Origin: Cephalotus follicularis
Lineage: Eukaryota; Streptophyta; Magnoliopsida; Oxalidales; Cephalotaceae
Reading direction: 5' to 3'
NCBI GenBank assembly: GCA_001972305.1
Contig: BDDD01002241.1
Coordinates: forward strand, 175,101-239,100
Length of the DNA: 64,000 nt
The first letter of the stretch is position 1. Every line of letters starts with the position of its first letter. Under the pieces are notes generated by a model. It had not been told where the DNA came from. It ran no database searches and saw only the letters and a program-made list of their open reading frames with translations. Shown in pieces: positions 34,918 to 46,773 of this stretch. A program made the translations under genes and the position numbers.

Positions 34918-35159
34918 TGGTTGCATGTTATTGGTTGAGTTATCTTTCGCGTCTAACATGCAGAACTACTTAATCACAACAATTCATCATCTCATGATTT
35001 CAATTCTTGAGATAATCTGACCTTTAATTAATCAGCAATTCCCAGATTCTCCTAATAATTACTTGCTTCATTTGTTTCATAATAAAATCACAATCATAAG
35101 CCATTTTACTCAACCAAGGAGCCAAGATAGAACTAGCTAGTTCACACATAGAAAGAGAA

Positions 35160-38100
35160 ATGGGAAGAAGGAAACTAACAATCGAGAGATTGGACGACAT
35201 TAAGGCAAGGCAAGCAAAGTACTCAAAGCGCAAAATAGGTCTTGTCAAAAAGGCCAAGGAGCTTTCCATTCTATGTGATGTTGATGTAGCCCTTGTCATG
35301 TTTTCTCCTACTGCTGGAAAGCCTTCTGCCTTCATTGGCCACAATAAGTACTACTCATAATTCCTTTTGGACAATCTTTTTCATCATCATTCATGAAGTT
35401 AGTTACATCCATTTCAAAAACCAGATGTTTTTTTTTTTTTGGGTATTAAACTAATTAATAATTTGAGCTGGGCATATACTAATGTATGAGATTATTTGGG
35501 GTGACAAGAAAGCTCCAAAAAGGCTCTAGAATTGAACAAAACTGGTTAAAATTACTTGTTAAGGATTTGTATTTTGCATATTACAGAGATCTAAGCACTG
35601 TATTGGAGAGGCTGTCAAGATTGCCAGTTGAAGAACGAGAAGAGAGGTAATAGCTTTTTATAATCTCCATGGTGAATATATACATTTTTTATTCTAATTC
35701 ACTCATGTATATCATCTATTGAGTCTTAATTTTTTGTGTGTGTGACATCAGGAGGGCCTATACAACGAAGGTACGTATGATATGGATTCAAGATCATGAA
35801 CTTCTTCTTTTTCTTCTATCTCCGGTAATGTATACCAATTACATAAAATATGTACTCCTCTTGAAATTATTCACCCTAGTAGTGGTGAGGCAAACACCTT
35901 CATTTTAGGGCTTTCACTTAATGCTAAATTATAAATATAAAATATCAGTAAAAGAAGATAAAATAATATTAAGTTGTTTGGCATCCACGTGGAACGACCC
36001 CAAAATAGATGGATATATATATATAGGGACCACGAACACTCTCAAACATACCGTGACCCTAGCTAACAATCCGATCAAGCCTATCCCATTATACAATGTA
36101 TCAAAGAAGGTATGGTTCGTATCTAATCCTCATACTTGCACACCAAACCATATCGAACCACAAATTAAGAAAACGATGTACTTTTGGCCATACGAGGCTA
36201 CATGATGGCACAATACTTAAAAGGACTGCATATCTCTTATTCAATAGTTTGTATTTACAAGGGAGAATGAACCATACTTACAATGGGTGTTAAAAAAATA
36301 AAATAGAATTTATACAACATATGAGAGATCAAGAAACTGTAGATATTGCATTTAACATTGTTGAAATTACAATAAATTCACACTAATCCATTGATTGGTC
36401 ACATAACTTACCAACAATGGTATTAGCAGTATAATAAATACGTAACATATGATGTGTTATATAACTAGTGAAATGAAGTAAAAAAAAAATTGATAGAATT
36501 ATTATTATTTACATTTGTATAATATTTCATATGCTATACATTTGCTACGTTAACTCACTCATTTAATCTATCAAATATAGAAAATGTGGATACTTCCCAT
36601 CCCATCGCATATTACATAGTTTTCCAAAGTAAGTAATCATTGTCTCTATGTTTCTTTTTTTCTTCTTTTTTTCGATGGAGAAGTTACTCAAGAAAATGTT
36701 CACGAAGGACAACTCCGACAGTGATCCAGAAAAATTCTCAATTGACAGGTAGAGGTTTTCTTCCTGATCAAGGATTTAAATTACATCTGTGTTACACCTC
36801 TTTACATTATATGGTCCATCAACTTACCTCGTGTTTATTCTTGTTCATTACAGAGCTGTTGCACTCAAAGTATGCTCCTTCTCACAAGAAAGATAGGGAG
36901 TTGTTTACCTGAGAATTGTTTTTTGTTTTTTTTTTTTTGGGGGGGGGCTCGAGAGTAATAATGCTAATGTTGTTTTTACATAGTCGCAAGAGGATCAGTT
37001 GCAGGAGCAAAATGAAAAGCTTATAGAGAAAAGCAAAATACTGAGGTTTCTTCTAAATCATGCCATCTTCCACTAATCGCTTCCCCTTGAGAATTAAGAA
37101 TTTCTGTAACTTGAATCTTCAACAACATTTATAGATGATACATTTTAATTATTATCCAATATTGCTTTATCAGGGATTGGAAGAATCCGGATAAAATCGA
37201 CGAACTGCCAAAAATCAAATTTATGGAGGATCATCTCTTTGCATATCTTAATAGAATCAGAAGCAAAAAGGTATGCCAATTCTTGTTTTAGTTTCTTGAA
37301 TTATTTTTAGGGCTTCCAGTATATGTTTGAGATAGTATATATGTAACTTTATATGCTCGTGACTTCATATCAAACCTACGATTTATGATTTATAATTTAT
37401 AATCGTTGGTTTTGATTTTTATGTCAAGTTTCAAGTTAATCGGATATCTGTAGATTTTTCGTTAAACAAGCTATATATATACTTTTAGTGTATATGAATA
37501 AATTTATGAAATTATTATACATAAATATAAATGAAATAATTAAAGATATAATAAAAACTTAATAACTCCCTCTATATATGAAATATTAAATTCCAAGGTT
37601 TAGATTTATATATAAAATATAGTCATTAAAACTAAACTTCTTAGAATTGAAATATAGTTAGTGATCTTGTATAAAACTAAACTTCATTATGTAAGTAGAG
37701 GGACAAAATATGATGAAATTTAATTTGTATATACTCACTCCACGTGACAGTATGTGAGGTGGATTTCGTTTATCCTGCAATAGGGCAATGCTTATAGTTA
37801 GTTTTTTTTTTTCATTATTATAAAAGAGAGTAAAAAAGAATTCAATTATTGTTTTGTTTCTATCAAAAATTTAATTATGTGATCAATGATATCCTTATAC
37901 TAAAGATACGAGAAGTAACTACACAAAAAACGTTGCATATACATGTTTCCTTTCAATATCGCATTGCCACTTTTGTTAAAAGGCCATAATATTCCATTGA
38001 AAACATTAGCTTTTGATGTTTAAACAGAAAAATCGAACAGAATTTATATTTCGGTTTGGTTTCTGTTATTGAATTTCTTATGTTCATTTCATTAAATCTG

Positions 38101-38584
38101 GTTCCGGTTTCAATTTAGGATTTGAAATTTATTAGATTTGATCAAAAGAAAAACCGAAATTTGAGCTTATTATAGTATATTTATATATATTAACATTTTA
38201 TTTATTATTTACATAATATATTTATTATTTATAATGATATAAGTTATGGATAATACAACATATATATATATTGATTTGGTTAAAATTAAATCAACTGAAA
38301 TATATTTGATTATTTCGGTTTTTTTATAGAACGAATTTATTGCGATTCAAATTTAGTTAGTAACGTTTATTAAACGAAACTATAAGGAAAATGACTCTTT
38401 TTATAACTTTAACGCATGTTGACTGCATTTAAAATTGAAAACAAATTGCTTTGCTTATATGGTGAGGTTTCAAACCAAATTGACACCCTCAGCTAAGAGA
38501 TGACATTGACGTTGAGAATCCTTTCTCATTTTTCAGAGCCAACTACAAGTGGAGATGAAGGAATATGGAGCCTATCAGATATAA
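35160..38584 (+). CDS. MIKC*-type MADS-box transcription factor, short form
   Basis: Exons read by eye, all with GT-AG introns and matching phase: 35160-35347, 35587-35646, 35752-35770, 36681-36748, 36854-36869 (16 nt), 36984-37045, 37174-37270, 38537-38584; total 558 nt, 185 residues. The MADS domain (1-60) has MGRRKLTIERLDD, KRKIGLVKKAKELSILCD and ALVMFSPTAGKPSAF, closest to the AGL30/AGL65/AGL94 (P-type MIKC*) class. The next exons give LERLSRLPVEEREERR and KLLKKMF (I region), then a K-like coiled region with QEDQLQEQNEKLIEKSK, DWKNPDKIDELPK and LFAYLNRIRSKK. MIKC* factors act as nuclear heterodimers, mostly in male gametophytes. Family members are usually over 300 residues; this one stops right after the K region (EYGAYQI), so it lacks the C-terminal domain. 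Its last exon is copied at 45828-45875. Confidence 0.8.
35771..36680 (+). other. MADS intron 3 (910 bp)
   Basis: Intervening sequence with donor gtacgt and a pyrimidine-rich acceptor ending gatggag. It holds no recognisable gene; a 94-codon open frame at 35921-36205 shows no known motifs. A short (TA)n run is near 36010. Confidence 0.6.
37271..38536 (+). other. MADS intron 7 (1266 bp), contains the block C left breakpoint
   Basis: AT-rich intron, donor gtatgc, acceptor ttttcag. The left end of tandem duplication C falls inside it at about 38172, so the last 365 bp of this intron and exon 8 exist twice. Confidence 0.75.
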
Positions 38585-39482
38585 GACAAATTCAAAAAAA
38601 AAGAATGATAAATGTAAGAGTTACCTTGAAGTCTCCCTCTGGCGTATTATCATTTGATCACTGTTAAAGATTTACATATCGGGGATTTGGTTTCTAATAT
38701 CTATATATCAAATAAATAGTAGTATTTATCATTTACTGTTATGGGACTGTGACAATGCCAATTTTACTTTTTGAGATATTTTGTTATATGGTTTTTACCA
38801 TTTCCCTTGATAGATATATTTCAAGAGCGTACCTCTATTTTGCAATCTTGTTTGTCGTTTCCCTTAATATAGTACAAGAACGTGCCCTAGACTGATAACG
38901 ACAGGGCAATTCTTTTAATTGGTTACCCATATATTTTGATATTGACAAAAAAATAATGCTGGCATATTCTGTGTTTACTTTACTAAATATATTTTTATGT
39001 GTTACACATATTTACTAGCTTGGGTTTATTCATTTTATTGTCTACTAGCCGGAAATGGAGAAAGAAAATGTATGTGGTTTTGATTAAATTTTAGAATATA
39101 TTTCAGGAGAATAAAAAAAATTAAACCGCATATATACATGTCCGCTTTTGCCCTCTTTGGTACACTGTCCTAAACAGATTACCTGATAGTCTGTCTGATA
39201 CGGGCCATGCAGAGCATTAATGCTAGTTATGGAGTATACATAAAATACAGAATAATAATGGATAAGTACTGCACTCTACTCAAAGAATCAGACTGAACCA
39301 ATTACCCCATCAGGTCCTAGACAATACCAAAATTATTACCATAATTATACAAATTCAAGCTACATACATCATTTCCTAGCACTAACAACTTTAAATTTGT
39401 CAATATAGTGGTCCATATCTTTTACCAAAACCCTTATACACAATGTGAATCTTCAACTCTCCCAATATTTTTGGATACTTTT
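38585..39482. other. Convergent intergenic region, MADS 3' to truncated ERECTA 3'
   Basis: About 900 bp of AT-rich DNA between the 3' ends of two convergent units. No ORF of note. It should contain the 3' UTRs and polyadenylation sites of both; several aataaa-like words are present on both strands. The same DNA is repeated at 45876-46773. Confidence 0.6.
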
Positions 39483-42400
39483 TTACTCACTGTTTTGAGA
39501 TATTACCTCTCCAAACTTTAGAAAGAGCTGAGCATCTGAGGTGCTCATAGTTGGACAGTTCAACATATGTGGAGTTTTGAGATTTGCATACTCATCCATG
39601 TAGCAAGGCATCTTTGAGGATGAGAGAGGGGCGAGCGGCGTATGTGGGTTGCTTTGGAGGTGGCGCAAGGCTCCGAGGACACGCGTTACTTCATGCATGG
39701 TTGGCCGATCTGATGGCTGCCTCTTAGTGCATAGAAGAGCAAGCTGAAAAACCTTCTTTACTGCTCCAAGATCCTTGCACGTTGTGCTGATCTCAGGATC
39801 AACAGTTTCCATAACAGCATTATTGGAGGCCTTGGACAATATCTGAGGCGTGTACAGGGCCAAACATGTGAGAAACTGACAATATGATTTCTTTGAATTC
39901 AATGCAAAGAACATATACATTATGCATATGCAAGCCACAATAAGAAAAAACGTACAATGGTCGCTGCCAATTTGTAAAAATACATGGCAAACAGGAATTT
40001 CAGAATTAATGATTTTAGGTAACAACTGTCGTTTATTACAGGTGCATGCATTCATAATTGCATACCAACAACATCAAGCCAATGAAATTACAATAGAATA
40101 ACCATCTTCTAGTTAAATTCTTGGCGATAGCAGCATGAAATTAATCATATATTCCAAGTCAAGCATACCATCATAATTCAACAACCAAGAGCACTAAATA
40201 TACTAAGACAGAACCAGTTATACTCAAGGAAAACATCATGAAGACAGAAGACAAACCAGATGGTGGAGATTGGATTCGTTGTCTACCGCTTTCCTTCCGG
40301 TTAGCAACTCAAGTAGAACAATCCCATAACTGTACACATCAGACTTCTCAGTCAGACGGGAAGTGCGGGCATACTCAGGATCTATATAACCAATGGTTCC
40401 CAATATGTAAGTAGAAGTATGAGTCTTTGACAAGCATAAGCTCTTGGCAATGCCAAAATCAGTGAGATGAGGCTCAAAATCCTTATCCAGTAATATGTTA
40501 GATGATTTCACATCCCTGTGTATGATTCGGGGACTACAATCATGGTGTAGATATGCTAGCCCTTGAGCAGCTCCAAGTGCTATCTGTAGACGAGTACCCC
40601 AATCGAGCTTTTTTTTCTTCATAGAGCCTGAAATACAAACGCAGGGCATAAACATGCTTGCAAAATTCTTTGGAACAACATTCTTTTTTGTTTCCAAGGG
40701 AGATACTGTAGCAGTGGAATACTGCAGCACTACAGAAACAATTGAACTTTACAACACAAACAATAAGACAAGTATGGCAACAGATAGCGACATTCAACTT
40801 ACCATGAAGGAGATCCCAGAGACTGCCATTTTCCATATAGTCATAAAAAAGAAGATTCCCACAGGGAGAAAGGGAGTATCCTTGGAGGCTGACCAGATTC
40901 CGATGCTTGATGCTCCCAACCGTCTCAAGCTCCGTCTCGAATTCCTTCAAGCACTGTGGATAGTGAGAGTATAATCTCTTGATAGCCACTGGCTTGCAAT
41001 TTTTAAGAACACATTTGTATACTGTGCTTGATGCACCACGACCAATAATATACTTCTCACTCAAATTCTCAGTCATCCTCATGATGTCATCATACACGTG
41101 AAGTGCCATATTCATATGAAGAATCACCAACTTTGGTGTTGAGAAATTAACTGCTTATTACAAGCACATAGGAGTTAGTGACTGCATCATCATTTCTTGA
41201 TAAACTATATTTACTGTCATCCAACATGTCTCATGGTTTTCCTCTACTTTTCTTAGATATTATTTTGTTTTTTATAATTAGCTATTCACTGTAAAAAAAA
41301 AAAAGAAGACAAAGATAAAGATAAAAGAAAAACAAAAGAATATTCAGATCTGTAGACGACATAATAATCAATTCTGTTGGGTCAACTTATGGACCGTAAC
41401 AATCCTAATGCAATTTAAATTGTCAAATCATTCTACTCAGTTTACACAAACCAAACTTACATTCATAGAGAACAGTCATTGTTACTCATGGGAGTCGAAT
41501 CTATATTAATGATATCAGATAAAAAATAATGGTACCTGGTTTTTCAAGTGTTCCATCTGCAAAATGAGAGGGATTATGTGGGCGGCACACTGCCACCAAG
41601 ATCATGAGAAGAATAACAAGGGCACCGAGAGCAATCCCAAGGATAGCGGCTTTAGAAACTGTGACTGCATAACATAACAAAAAATTCAATATATGTCATC
41701 TAGCTATTTCCTCAAGGTGTTCTACCAAAATGCCCTACCCAAACAACAAAGTGTTTACACTTCAGTAAGTTGGATATTATTTTCTTGTACCATAATAATA
41801 CGGCATAATATCTTCGCATTTGCGTAGTTTTTTCACAGCATCCAACTAGATCAGAATACAACAGAATAATTCACACAACGTAATGTAGGAATAAGGCAAA
41901 TTATTTTTTCATCATAAAAACAGTTGAGGACAAAAATGAATCTCAGTGGAAGATTAAGATTACCTCGCTCAGCATGATGAGATTCATGGCAAGGAGAATT
42001 GAGCCAGTAGCCACAAAGACCAGAATTTCCAATGAAACTGCAGACAAGAAGGTATAATAGTCGAACTGATCCTCAAAACGGAAATTATAAGTGATCACGC
42101 ATCACTATCAAAGACCAATAAAGTTCAGCTCAAACTGAGCAATTATCGTCTAGCAAATTAAAAGGAAAAATGAAATGCAATTAAATCTTCTAACCTGTCA
42201 GGTGAAAACCTTGAAAAGTTATTGCTCGTGGGAATATCGCCAACTAGGTTGTTATAAGACACATTTCTGCATGAATCCAGCCAGTATGGAGTTATACGTC
42301 AAATTAAAGTGGCATCTTAAAGGTCAAGACACATGAAAAGAGTGGGTATTATTAGGGATAGTGAACCAACAAGAAAGTGAGACTGAGACAGTTGATCAGT

Positions 42401-43200
42401 GATATAACATCCCCGGATAAGTTGTTGTATTCCAGTTGCCTGCAATATTTTGCAAAAATAAATTGTAACAGAATCATTGGACAATTGATGGAATCATTAA
42501 GGTTGAAAACCAGGGATCGACTAGAATTACCATTTGTAAACCTAGAATACGATACCCAGCTATAGCTTTGATACAAAACCTAGAATATCATTTACAAGTG
42601 CATCCAATGTGTTTTAGGTAATATCTCTTAGAAACTTGTTAATGTCACAAGTGCCATCAAAAGTGTGGTCGATGGATATTGGAAAGAAGAAAAGACAAAG
42701 TTAGCAATTGTTAATCCGCACCAAATTTACTCTTATATTTCTGTCAACAACCAAAAACAAAGATTGTTTGTGATCACCTAACTTACAATGAGAACATGTT
42801 CTGAAGCTGGCTAATTTCCTGAGGAATCAACCCTGAGAGATGATTGTTTGAAAGATCTCTATAATGAAGAAGGAAACGCAAAGTTAGAAAGAATTCAAGA
42901 CAGCATAAACATACACTGTAGCAGTAACAAATAATCATTTCTTACATCTCCATTACACTTCGTAAATTTCCAAACTCTGCGGGAATAAATCCTGTTAAAT
43001 GGTTTCTGCTTAAATTCCTATGATACAAAACAACAAGAGTCAGCAACAAACAAAAAAAAAGTAGAAGCAGGAGAGCTTAGTGGTAGGACTAACAGCTTTA
43101 GAATATGTTCCAAATCCCCAAGTGAAGAAGGAATTGAGCCGCTGATTTTGTTATTGGAAATGTCCCTGGACAAAAAAAGACAACCATTACTTCATAGTTT

Positions 43201-43231
<31 letters not shown>

Positions 43232-45428
43232 GCAACCAACACTTACAAAGTATCCAGATTACCAATCTTAGATAGCTCAAGTGGGATAGATCCCCCGATA
43301 TTGTTCGAGGAAAGATTCCTGAGGAGGGTCGGAAACAATGAATGTGACATGAAAGAATTTAAGCAAGGTTATTCAACATAAGATCTGTAAGCGAATAATT
43401 AAAACCTTCATGGACAGAAACATGGTTGTAGGGTCTTGGTTATATTTAAGCAAATGGTTGTGGGGTATTTTTTACATATTAGCAAATGAAGTTATGCAAC
43501 CACCAAAATTGGGTAGAATGACAACGATAGCATGGGGAAGTCACAACTGATCAACAAATGTGCAGGAAACATGAAGACTAGCTATTCTACACCATGTTTT
43601 GGCCATGAAAAATAAAATAAACAATGGTTTTAACAAAGATAAGTAGTCCCAAGTAATTTATTTCAAGTGCATCCTCCTTATGAATCGGAGCCAAAGTTTC
43701 AACCAAGCAAGGGAGTGGAACTTACAAGTATGTCATACTATCCAGCCTTTGAAATGCAGCTGGGATGGTTCCATTCAACTTGTTCCCATGAACATTGCTA
43801 AGATCAAATTATCTGGTTAATAACTGCCTTAAAATGATTCAGCATTCTAGAAAGTAAATACAAATTTGGAAATGGATACTTACAGGCTGTTGAGATTAGT
43901 ACATGAGCTGAGATTAGCAGGTATTGATCCTTCAAGTTGGTTGTTAGCAACATTTCTGCAGGTCCAGTACAATAGCGAGATAATATATAATACCACCAGA
44001 AATTACGAAAAATAGAGCGAATAATATAGCAGAACATACAGATCAAACAAATCAGTGAGCTTCCCAAGCTCTGGTGGGATATGACCAGTAAGAAGATTAT
44101 CATTCAATTCCCTGCATATGGCAAGAACAATGCTTGAGAGACTGTAGGTAATTCCCCCTAATCCTAATTAAAACATGTACTTTGAATAAACCCAGCAAAC
44201 ATGACAACTTCTGCACACACATAAAACTGTAACAGTTTATACTAAGAAAAAGGTGAAGCGAAACCCTTTGAACGGGTCCATACAAGTAATGAAGCCTTGT
44301 CATATTTCCAAGCTCTGGAGGAATGATTCCAGTCAACTTGTTACCATGCAAATACCTGAAAGATATAGCTTTTCCAATTACTATATTTGAAACATTGTAC
44401 ATGCAAAAGATACAACTAAAATAAAAAGTGTTCAAGCATTTATGAGCAGCCCTAATATAACTAGGAAACTTGGGTAGACTATGGAACACATTGTGCAAAG
44501 TGGCTTCAACTATAGACAGCTTAATAATGGCATCCAAAATCATTATGATCTTTGATATTTGAGATCTTACCATGAGGAACTACAAATAATAATTTGCAAG
44601 ATTACAAAGCATGAACTTACAATTTCTCTGTGTAACTTAGATTTCCTAAAATAGGAGGGATGGATCCGGCTAACATGTTGCAGCTTAAATCACTGGATTG
44701 ACACAAGGAAAAATAACAAGGAAATAAAAATTGGAAACTTGAAATAAAAAATAAAAGAGAAGAATAATGAAAGGACTTACAAACTTTCCCTAATGATAAA
44801 CCCAAACATAGAAAGCTACTAACTTCAGATACCAGTTAACTGAAAACACTTACAGAACAGCAAGTGCTTGCATCAGACCAACCACCGATGGAATGTTCCC
44901 AGACAGACGATTACGTTGCAAGGATCTAGCAAGAATAATCAAAAAGTAAGAGCACTTAACAGCCGAAGAAGTTGTAAACACTTGTCAATAGACTCAATAC
45001 CAACACTGCCATCAAAATCAAGATAAAACTTCAAGCACATACAGTGTGGCTACTTGCAAGAACCCAATGTTGAATGGAATTTCTCCTGTGAGCTGGTTGT
45101 AAGACAAGTCCCTACCATAAAGGAGATAGTATTGAATTAACCAAGGAAGGCATTTCAAGACATTTTTCTTCATTGATTTGATTGGATACATACAAAACCT
45201 GGAAGGCAGAGCAGTTGCCGATATTCTGAGGAATGCTGCCAGTCAAACTGTTGTTTCTCACATCACTGCATGTGACAGAAGAAACAGGTTAGATTCACTA
45301 AGGACGTTGCTGAAAATCACAAAGAGTGCTCCCTGTTATATGCTAAGAAAACTTACAAATACCACAACCCGGTTAGCTGGCACATATCTGGAGAGAGTGT
45401 ACCCACTAAATTGTTCCCTCTCAAACCA
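39483..45428 (-). pseudogene. ERECTA partial duplicate, exons 8-27 only
   Basis: Minus-strand copy of the 3' two thirds of ERECTA. Exons: 45357-45428, 45194-45265, 45043-45111, 44854-44925, 44621-44692, 44284-44355, 44040-44111, 43884-43955, 43726-43797, 43247-43318, 43094-43165, 42946-43017, 42787-42858, 42371-42439, 42195-42266, 41964-42037, 41536-41664, 40803-41150, 40257-40627, 39483-39842. All stay open with intact splice sites and encode most leucine-rich repeats, the membrane span and a kinase with [14 protein letters not shown] and DFGIAK. Missing are exons 1-7: promoter, signal peptide, the N-terminal cap and the first repeats. The only coding change I see against the full gene is Pro to Ser at the start of exon 26 (LLHG-P/S-MKKKK). 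Upstream lies the tail of the intact gene, so expression would need read-through or a cryptic promoter. Confidence 0.9.
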
Positions 45429-46773
45429 CTGAAGGCATAAATCCATTAGAAGAGATCAACAGATAGTATATTTATATATATTAACATTTTATTTATTATT
45501 TACATAATATATTTATTATTTATAATGATATAAGTTATGGATAATACAACATATATATATATTGATTTGGTTAAAATTAAATCAACTGAAATATATTTGA
45601 TTATTTCGGTTTTTTTATAGAACGAATTTATTGCGATTCAAATTTAGTTAGTAACGTTTATTAAACGAAACTATAAGGAAAATGACTCTTTTTATAACTT
45701 TAACGCATGTTGACTGCATTTAAAATTGAAAACAAATTGCTTTGCTTATATGGTGAGGTTTCAAACCAAATTGACACCCTCAGCTAAGAGATGACATTGA
45801 CGTTGAGAATCCTTTCTCATTTTTCAGAGCCAACTACAAGTGGAGATGAAGGAATATGGAGCCTATCAGATATAAGACAAATTCAAAAAAAAAGAATGAT
45901 AAATGTAAGAGTTACCTTGAAGTCTCCCTCTGGCGTATTATCATTTGATCACTGTTAAAGATTTACATATCGGGGATTTGGTTTCTAATATCTATATATC
46001 AAATAAATAGTAGTATTTATCATTTACTGTTATGGGACTGTGACAATGCCAATTTTACTTTTTGAGATATTTTGTTATATGGTTTTTACCATTTCCCTTG
46101 ATAGATATATTTCAAGAGCGTACCTCTATTTTGCAATCTTGTTTGTCGTTTCCCTTAATATAGTACAAGAACGTGCCCTAGACTGATAACGACAGGGCAA
46201 TTCTTTTAATTGGTTACCCATATATTTTGATATTGACAAAAAAATAATGCTGGCATATTCTGTGTTTACTTTACTAAATATATTTTTATGTGTTACACAT
46301 ATTTACTAGCTTGGGTTTATTCATTTTATTGTCTACTAGCCGGAAATGGAGAAAGAAAATGTATGTGGTTTTGATTAAATTTTAGAATATATTTCAGGAG
46401 AATAAAAAAAATTAAACCGCATATATACATGTCCGCTTTTGCCCTCTTTGGTACACTGTCCTAAACAGATTACCTGATAGTCTGTCTGATACGGGCCATG
46501 CAGAGCATTAATGCTAGTTATGGAGTATACATAAAATACAGAATAATAATGGATAAGTACTGCACTCTACTCAAAGAATCAGACTGAACCAATTACCCCA
46601 TCAGGTCCTAGACAATACCAAAATTATTACCATAATTATACAAATTCAAGCTACATACATCATTTCCTAGCACTAACAACTTTAAATTTGTCAATATAGT
46701 GGTCCATATCTTTTACCAAAACCCTTATACACAATGTGAATCTTCAACTCTCCCAATATTTTTGGATACTTTT
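45429..46773. other. Region between the two ERECTA copies
   Basis: Contains the block C junction (45463), a second copy of part of MADS intron 7, the orphan MADS exon 8 (45828-45875), and the duplicated convergent intergenic DNA that forms the 3' flank of the intact ERECTA gene. Nothing else is recognised. Confidence 0.75.

Larger units (their letters stand above)
32726..35159. other. Intergenic DNA upstream of the MADS gene, with fold-back MITEs
   Basis: No coding region. AT-rich. It contains a (TA)n run near 32780, a fold-back element at 33001-33156, two further inverted-repeat structures (33573-33672 and 33788-33964), a (TTTTG)n run near 33470-33495, and a near-perfect 17-nt palindrome gcagcattaaatgctgc near 34127. 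The last 250 bp is the putative MADS promoter. Confidence 0.6.
38172..45464 (+). repeat. Tandem duplication C, left copy
   Basis: Repeats at 45463-52763. The offset is 7291 from the left end, then 7299 beyond about 44490, because the right copy has 8 extra bases (near 51777). By eye there are about 18 substitutions in 7.3 kb, nearly all intronic, and a (GA)13 microsatellite has the same length in both copies (43201-43226 and 50492-50517). The join at 45463/45464 shows a 2-bp AT microhomology between the ERECTA intron 7 and MADS intron 7 sequences. Confidence 0.95.

Noticed and set aside
40654-40974. 106-codon plus-strand frame, also at 47945-48265
   Set aside because: Antisense shadow of ERECTA exon 25 and the adjacent intron.
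43148-43381. Plus-strand frame across the (GA)n tract, also at 50439-50672
   Set aside because: Antisense to ERECTA exons 17-18 and a microsatellite; the Arg-Glu run is simply translated GA repeat.
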